Shown in pieces: positions 59,197 to 64,000 of a stretch of 64,000 nucleotides of DNA. The translations under genes and the position numbers were made by a program. The stretch is taken from positions 23,849,185-23,913,184 of the forward strand of contig CM029372.1 in NCBI GenBank assembly GCA_017165825.1, in the 5' to 3' direction. The notes beneath the pieces were generated by a model that ran no database searches, was not told where the DNA came from, and saw nothing but the letters and a program-made list of their open reading frames with translations. The first letter of the stretch is position 1. Each line of letters opens with the position of its first letter. Origin of the DNA: Hepsetus odoe (Eukaryota; Chordata; Actinopteri; Characiformes; Hepsetidae).

Positions 59197-59454
59197 TCCT
59201 CAAAATCACTCATTTTCATAGCTGCTTGTCCTGATTAGGGTCACGGGTGTTGCTGGAGCGTATCCCACATCTCCCAGACACGCTCACACCTAGGGGGCAA
59301 TTTAGCATCTCCAGTCCACCTGACGTTCATGTCTTTGGATGGTGGGAGGAAACTGGAGCACCCAGAGGAAAATCACTCAGATGCAGAGAACACTTAGAGT
59401 CCACACCTGGGAATCGAACCCAGGACCCTCTTGCTGTGAGGTGACAGTGCACTG
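59197..59454 (-). repeat. tRNA-headed repeat (family C) copy
   Basis: TCATAGCTGCTTGTCCTGAT, CATGTCTTTGGATGGTGGGA and GGGAATCGAACCC (box B complement) on the + strand. It abuts the next LINE piece. Confidence 0.78.
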
Positions 59455-59605
59455 TGAGCTGCCAGGAAAGAGGAGAAGAGGAAGACCAAAGAGAAGGTTT
59501 ATAGATGTGGTGAGAGAGGACATGCAGGTTGTCGGTTTGAAGCAGGAAGATGCAGAGGACCAGAAGAAATGGAAACGGATGATCTGCTGATGATCCGAAT
59601 AAATG
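59455..59605 (+). mobile_element. RTE-type LINE 3' fragment
   Basis: GAGCTGCCAGGAAAGAGGAG, then FIDVVREDMQVVGLKQEDAE and KKWKRMIC. Only about 150 bases. Confidence 0.83.
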
Positions 59606-59648
59606 GAAACGTGTGAACACCAGGGAGTGGTTTTTGGGATGGGACCAA

Positions 59649-59721
59649 GGGGCAGAGGTGGCCGAGTTTGGGAGTTGGCCCCAGGATTGGAAAGTCATGG
59701 GCTTGAATCCCAGATCAGTAG
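59649..59721 (+). mobile_element. SINE family A head, split by an insertion
   Basis: GGGGCAGAGGTGGCCGAGTT, GGTTGAATCCC-like box B (GGCTTGAATCCC) and CAGATCAGTAG. The body resumes at 60,250. Confidence 0.8.
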
Positions 59722-60246
59722 TACCCCTTTTCCACTGCTCTGGTTCCCAAATTTGGAACCAGTGCCGTGCTTTTCCACAGAAAATAAATTGGTGCCGGTG
59801 CCCTAAAACAAGCACTGAACCGGCCCCTAAACTTTGCTGGTTTGGTAGCGAGAACCCATGACGTCACGAGCGGTGGTGCAGTGATAGGTAGCTTTAGAAG
59901 AGAAAATGGTGGAGAGCCAAAGTCCGGTAATGTGGAGCATGGACGAAATTAAAGCTCTTTTAGCAATATGGACGTCCACAGAGATTCAACAGAAATTGGA
60001 AAGTGCACTGCGAATAAGCTGCCTTTGGATACTGAAATAAATCCTCAAAGTTTGGAGAGTTCGGCCATGTTTGTTTCTATTTGGTGGGCGTGACCTGTGA
60101 CGTATTATCATGCAGCTCCCGCTGAGCTCCTCTCTAGTGTAAATGTGGACCGGTTCTCGGTTGGTTCTGGCTGGTTCCCAGTTCAGCTCCGGCCAAGCAC
60201 CAGAACCGGCACCTGGCACCAGCACCAGTGTAGTGAAACTGAGATA
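59722..60246 (+). mobile_element. 525-bp Harbinger-like non-autonomous DNA transposon
   Basis: Inserted in a SINE, with TAG repeated at 59,719-59,721 and 60,247-60,249. Imperfect inverted ends (TACCCCTTTTCCACTGCTCT against TATCTCAGTTTCACTACACT read inward) extend into mirrored GGTTCC/CCGGTGCC-rich arms. Inside, from ATG 59,906, a short frame reads VMWSMDEIKALLAIWTSTEI then QQKLESALR. This fits the start of a Myb/SANT-like (trihelix) domain, as in the DNA-binding protein of PIF/Harbinger elements. The family is inferred from the domain plus the 3-bp duplication. Confidence 0.65.
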
Positions 60247-60249
60247 TAG

Positions 60250-60395
60250 GTTCCCTTGAGCAAGGTACTGTCCCCATCACTACCCCCTGCTGCACGTGTG
60301 TGTTTGATTGAAACGCAGAAAATGGTTGCATTTTGTTGTGGTTCACTGTGTGCTGTGCTGTGTTTCACAATGATAAAACAGTCACTTTCACTTTT
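60250..60395 (+). mobile_element. SINE family A body and tail, continuation after insertion
   Basis: GGTTCCCTTGAGCAAGGTAC through to tail AAACAGTCACTTTCACTTTT. Confidence 0.85.
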
Positions 60396-60402
60396 CCTTG
60401 CT

Positions 60403-60487
60403 GTAGGGAATCTCAGGGCAACCTATTGGTCTGGGACTCGGACCCACAACCCTTTAATCTGGTACCCGACCACTAGGCCACCGCCAA
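60403..60487 (-). mobile_element. SINE family A head fragment
   Basis: GGGAATCTCAGGGCAACCTA to CGACCACTAGGCCACCGCCA on the + strand; oriented against the previous copy. Confidence 0.8.
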
Positions 60488-61773
60488 CCCTTTATAATGA
60501 GAAGAACGGGAAATTGGCTGAAATGTACATTGAGTACCATTCGATTTTACAGGCCCAGCTCTTTTCAAATGAATCATTTAAAGGGAGAAGTTCTGCAAGA
60601 ATCTCAGAATGTCAAATTTTGACATTTTCCACTTTTGGGACCTTGTGCATCAGCTTTGTGGACAGCTCTATACCACAAGAAACTTACCTCAACCCTTCTG
60701 AGAATGGATATGTCTTTCAAGATGGTGGCAGGTATTCAGCTGAGGCCAAGAGTGGAAGCAACGTCTTAGAGTGCCTTTCCCGAATCCAACTGCAAGGTAT
60801 CCACAGACCATTTTCGGACGCAGAACATAAAACTAGCAAATCCTATTAATTTCATCGCTTAGAACCAAGCCTTCCGCAAAAAGGAGGAAACAGATTTGTC
60901 TCAGATAAGCCAAGACAACCTTCCAATGCAAACAATTCATGATGTTCACACTCTGAGAGAAGCTATAAACACTTTGTGGCATGAAATAAATCACATTTAT
61001 GTAGCTGTGATAGATGCCAAGCTGGTAGCGTATCGAGTGAGGGCACTGGCTGATTCATCTGTCAGAAGTTTTGTGAGGGGGCAGGAATCTAGTACACACT
61101 CTTACACACTCACACACTCATGATGAAGCCCAGAGCAGATGGAGGACACTGGGCCATTGTTTCATTCAGTTCTCTGATCACTTTACTAAAAGACTGTGTG
61201 GGGGGGCTTACCAAAAAAGCCGTCCCCTGCACAGAGAGAGTAAAATCCCTCTGAAAGAGGGACTGGCTATTCCATAAAACATTATGTAATGGACATTGCA
61301 TAAGATGTAAATTTGGCACCAGCTGATCTGTAACTCCCTGTACCACACTGTAAATCCCCTCTGTTTGCTTTCTGTATTTCAAAGAGCTTTGCTCTAATCA
61401 CTTCTCTATAACTCTTAAGATATTTAGAGGAAATATTCCAGACACAGATTAAGGCCAGACGGGGACTAAAGTCACCATTCATATCAATTTTCCCCCATTC
61501 AAAATGTGTGTCAGGCATCCCAACCTTTGGGGTTTTGTTTGCCGTTATTACTTGGAGAAGTGAAATACCCAACAGGGAATGGCAAACATGTCCAAATATT
61601 ACTTCTATCATCCCACCATCCACTGCTCTCTCTATGGTTGTGGCCCTGAGAGATTTGACTGAAGATTCAGGGTCATTAAAGTCAATGTAATGACACATAC
61701 TTACACAGAGTTCCCAGAGTGGGTCTTCATTAACTGCTGCTGATCTTCTGCATTTCAGAATATTAACCTTAAA
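60488..61773. other. Spacer with unusually long open frames on both strands
   Basis: Open frames: + strand from the SINE edge to 60,849 (about 120 residues of non-SINE sequence, with ENGYVFQDGGRYSAEAKSGS), + strand 60,896-61,123, and - strand 61,282-61,698 (with WGKIDMNGDFSPRL and KYLKSYREVIRAKLFEIQK) followed by 61,110-61,382. No protein family is recognised. The - strand frames faintly recall the C-terminal region of L1-type LINE ORF2, which I cannot confirm. Confidence 0.3.
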
Positions 61774-62012
61774 GCAGTGGTGGCCTTGTTTTTAGGGAGT
61801 AGGCTCCATAATCAGAAGATCTTGGATACAATCAGTTCAGTAGTTTACCCTGAGGTACCCTTTAGCATGGTACTGTCCCCAACACCGCTCACCGGTGCTG
61901 GATATACGGCTCCCCCTTGCTCAATGGAGTGTTAAATGCAGAGAAGCCTTTCGTCGTGATTCACTGTGATCTGTGGTGTGTTCGCAACAATTACTTTCAC
62001 TTTCACTTCACT
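61774..62012 (+). mobile_element. SINE family A copy
   Basis: Head AGTGGTGGCCTTGTTTTTAG, body CCCTTTAGCATGGTACTGTC, tail ACAATTACTTTCACTTTCAC. Confidence 0.83.
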
Positions 62013-62560
62013 CTCATTGCGGTACATTACTGCACCAATGTTTATGTAATATGGGATTATATATCTCCTCACACTACGCACCAATGAACACAGTCATTAA
62101 TCACGTTCTTTTAAGATGGAAATTCAGAGCAGTTCGTTCTAGAAAACCACGGCAAGTGGGGACTGTTCATGATGGTGCTCGGAACCAGACGTCTGAAGAG
62201 TTCAATGACTGTAAAAGCTACTTATATAAAGTAATTTCATGAAAAAACATTCAGATGTCTAATACATTGTTTTAAAGCTTTGAAAATGGCTTCGATCTAA
62301 AACCTTTTACTTTAATGGCACTTTCTTTACATGAATGGCATAAAGATACAGGCAGGGTGATCCCAGACCAAACAATACCCAAAGAAACCCTTTTTGTTTA
62401 ACCATAATCATCAACATTGTTAGGAAAATGGCTGTATTAGTGTCTTAAACATAGTAACATCCAGTTTCACTGTAAATTTCAAAACATTTAAACACTCGCA
62501 ATTACTTCCAACTCAAAGCAGATTATTCACAAATGTAGAAATAATGATGGATTTCTACTT
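62013..62560. other. Gene-free spacer
   Basis: No gene was seen. Confidence 0.55.
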
Positions 62561-62561
62561 T

Positions 62562-62806
62562 AAAGTGAAAGTGAAAACCCTTCATCGCGAGGTCACAGCA
62601 CAGCACACATGAACCACAACGAAATTGGACCTCTGCATTTAACCCAGGCGCACAAACACCGTGCAGCTATTGAAAGAGCCCAGGGAGCAGTGACAGGGAC
62701 GGTACCTTGCCCAAGGGTACCTCAGGGCAACCTACTGGTATGGGAATCAAACGCACAATCTTCTGATGTGGGGGCAACTGCCTAACCACTAGGCCACCGC
62801 TGCCCC
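62562..62806 (-). mobile_element. SINE family A copy
   Basis: Tail AAAGTGAAAGTGAAAACCCT, body GGTACCTTGCCCAAGGGTAC, head CTAACCACTAGGCCACCGCT. Confidence 0.92.
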
Positions 62807-62824
62807 AAATGTCTAGTTTTCTGT

Positions 62825-62897
62825 CAGGTCCCATCTGGGAATCAAACCCAGAGCTGTGTCTCTGTGAGGCGGTGTCGATACCCACTGCACCACCATT
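62825..62897 (-). repeat. tRNA-headed repeat (family C) head fragment
   Basis: CCATCTGGGAATCAAACCC then CTCTGTGAGGCGGTGTCGAT; only the tRNA-like head. Confidence 0.65.
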
Positions 62898-63588
62898 ATA
62901 AAATATTGTAAAATCTATGACTACGACTGATTAAACAAATAAGGAGAATAATTAAAAAGTCTACTTAAAAGCAGTTCGAGAATAATGTTTATGAAAAGTG
63001 AAGCCTAAGACCAGTCCAGAAAAATCCCTTTCTTATCCAGTGCAAGAAGCAACACTGAAGATTGTGTCCTAAGCTTGGTTGGAATAATCCACATGGCCAT
63101 CCATGTGACCAGCATCAAGCCAGATTGAAGAAACAATTGCTTAGAATACACTAAACGCAGAGAGCATTTTGTGTGCTGGCTTCATTTCAAAATGCCCTCG
63201 GTACAACATTTCAAGGAAACTCAGCTGTTTCAGAGTCTGGAGGACACAAAACACAATGATAACCGAAATGGTTCAATAAGCAACAACGTAGCGTGAAGAC
63301 CGAGTAAGCAGCTGGGAATGACTGGTTTGAAAGCATGTGTTATATCTCTGATTATAATTTCATATGGTCCAATTTCTTACTTAAACGGTCCTTCAGTGAC
63401 TGATATGAAGGTCAGTCAGTCGTAAATCCTGAGATAGGAGTCTTGTCATGTTTCTCCACTCGAACAGCAGAAACAAGTATATTGCGTTCAAGTTTACAAG
63501 CTCTGCAAGCATTGCAGCTGTGAAATAAACCGAATGACTGTCATCTCAGCAGTTTCTGTCTGGCATAAGATTAGAACATTGAGATATA
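62898..63588. other. Gene-free spacer
   Basis: No gene was seen. Confidence 0.55.
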
Positions 63589-63826
63589 AGTGAAAGTGAC
63601 TATTTTTGTTATTGTGAAACACAGTACAGTGAACCACATGGAAATTACACCTCTGCATTTCACCCACACACACTGCAGCTGTGGGCAGCTATTGAAAGCA
63701 CCCGGGGAGCAGTAAAGGGGGCGGTATCTTCCTCAAGGCTACCTCAGGGCAACCTGCTGGTCTGGTATTTGAACCCACGACCTTCCGATCCTGGGGCAAA
63801 CTCCCTAACTAGGCCACCGCTGCCTC
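63589..63826 (-). mobile_element. SINE family A copy
   Basis: Tail AAGTGAAAGTGACTATTTTT, body GGTATCTTCCTCAAGGCTAC, head CTAACTAGGCCACCGCTGCC. Confidence 0.9.
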
Positions 63827-63879
63827 ATATTGAAGGTATTTGTTCTTATAAAAATCTGCTTAGAATTAATCCATGAAAC

Positions 63880-64000
63880 AAAGCCAGTGCAGTGGATAGA
63901 GCTGTCACCTCTCCTCAAGAGCTGGGTTCGATTCCCAGGCGGGGCGGTCCGGATCCTTTCTGAGTGGAGTTTGTTATCCCCATGTCTGCGTGGGTTTCCT
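63880..64000 (+). repeat. tRNA-headed repeat (family C), runs off the window
   Basis: GTGGATAGAGCTGTCACCTC, box B GGTTCGATTCCC and TGTCTGCGTGGGTTTCCT at the window end. Confidence 0.75.

Noticed and set aside
60256..60490. The first part of the 197-codon frame as coding
   Set aside because: It is translated SINE family A sequence; only the part after 60,488 remains unexplained.

Overview
The window is teleost fish nuclear DNA. It has intron-containing genes with GT/AG splice sites, immunoglobulin light-chain segments with recombination signals, and a very dense load of fish-type SINEs, Tc1/mariner pieces, RTE-type LINE fragments and CA/GATA/GA microsatellites. An ostariophysan (catfish or characin relative) is plausible but cannot be proved from the sequence.

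Layout. Positions 60-5,835 hold a complete hnrnpr gene on the + strand: a CpG-rich promoter, a likely non-coding exon 1 and ten coding exons encoding 632 aa. A 4.3 kb gene-free spacer and an internally deleted RTE/BovB-type LINE (10,145-12,455) follow. Positions 13,760-20,435 hold a complete dnajc8 gene on the + strand: nine coding exons encoding 251 aa, with an E-box and a YY1-like motif at the start. Both genes are housekeeping RNA-processing genes: an hnRNP and a spliceosome-associated J-protein.

Positions 22,042-32,036 form a compact immunoglobulin light-chain cluster. Two intact V segments lie on the + strand (22,135-22,648 and 24,725-25,188), each followed by a perfect 12-spacer RSS. 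On the - strand lie one J segment (31,960-31,997) with a perfect 23-spacer RSS and one C exon (30,499-30,821). V-12 / J-23 is the kappa-type arrangement. Because J-C face the V segments, joining must occur by inversion. Two perfect octamers sit just 3' of C. The J-C cassette is enclosed by inverted LINE fragments and by complementary trinucleotide tracts.

From about 32 kb to the end no gene is certain. Three phase-compatible candidate exons at 33,590-34,144 may be the 3' end of an unrecognised gene. The rest is accessory sequence: two or three SINE families (one near-saturating, about 19 pieces in the window), a tRNA-headed repeat family, LINE 3' ends, several Tc1/mariner elements, a Harbinger-like non-autonomous element nested in a SINE, a degenerate telomere-like array (42.1-42.6 kb), a 620-bp polypyrimidine tract (40.7-41.35 kb) and a large 35-bp minisatellite with higher-order structure and a duplicated flank (52.9-56.4 kb).
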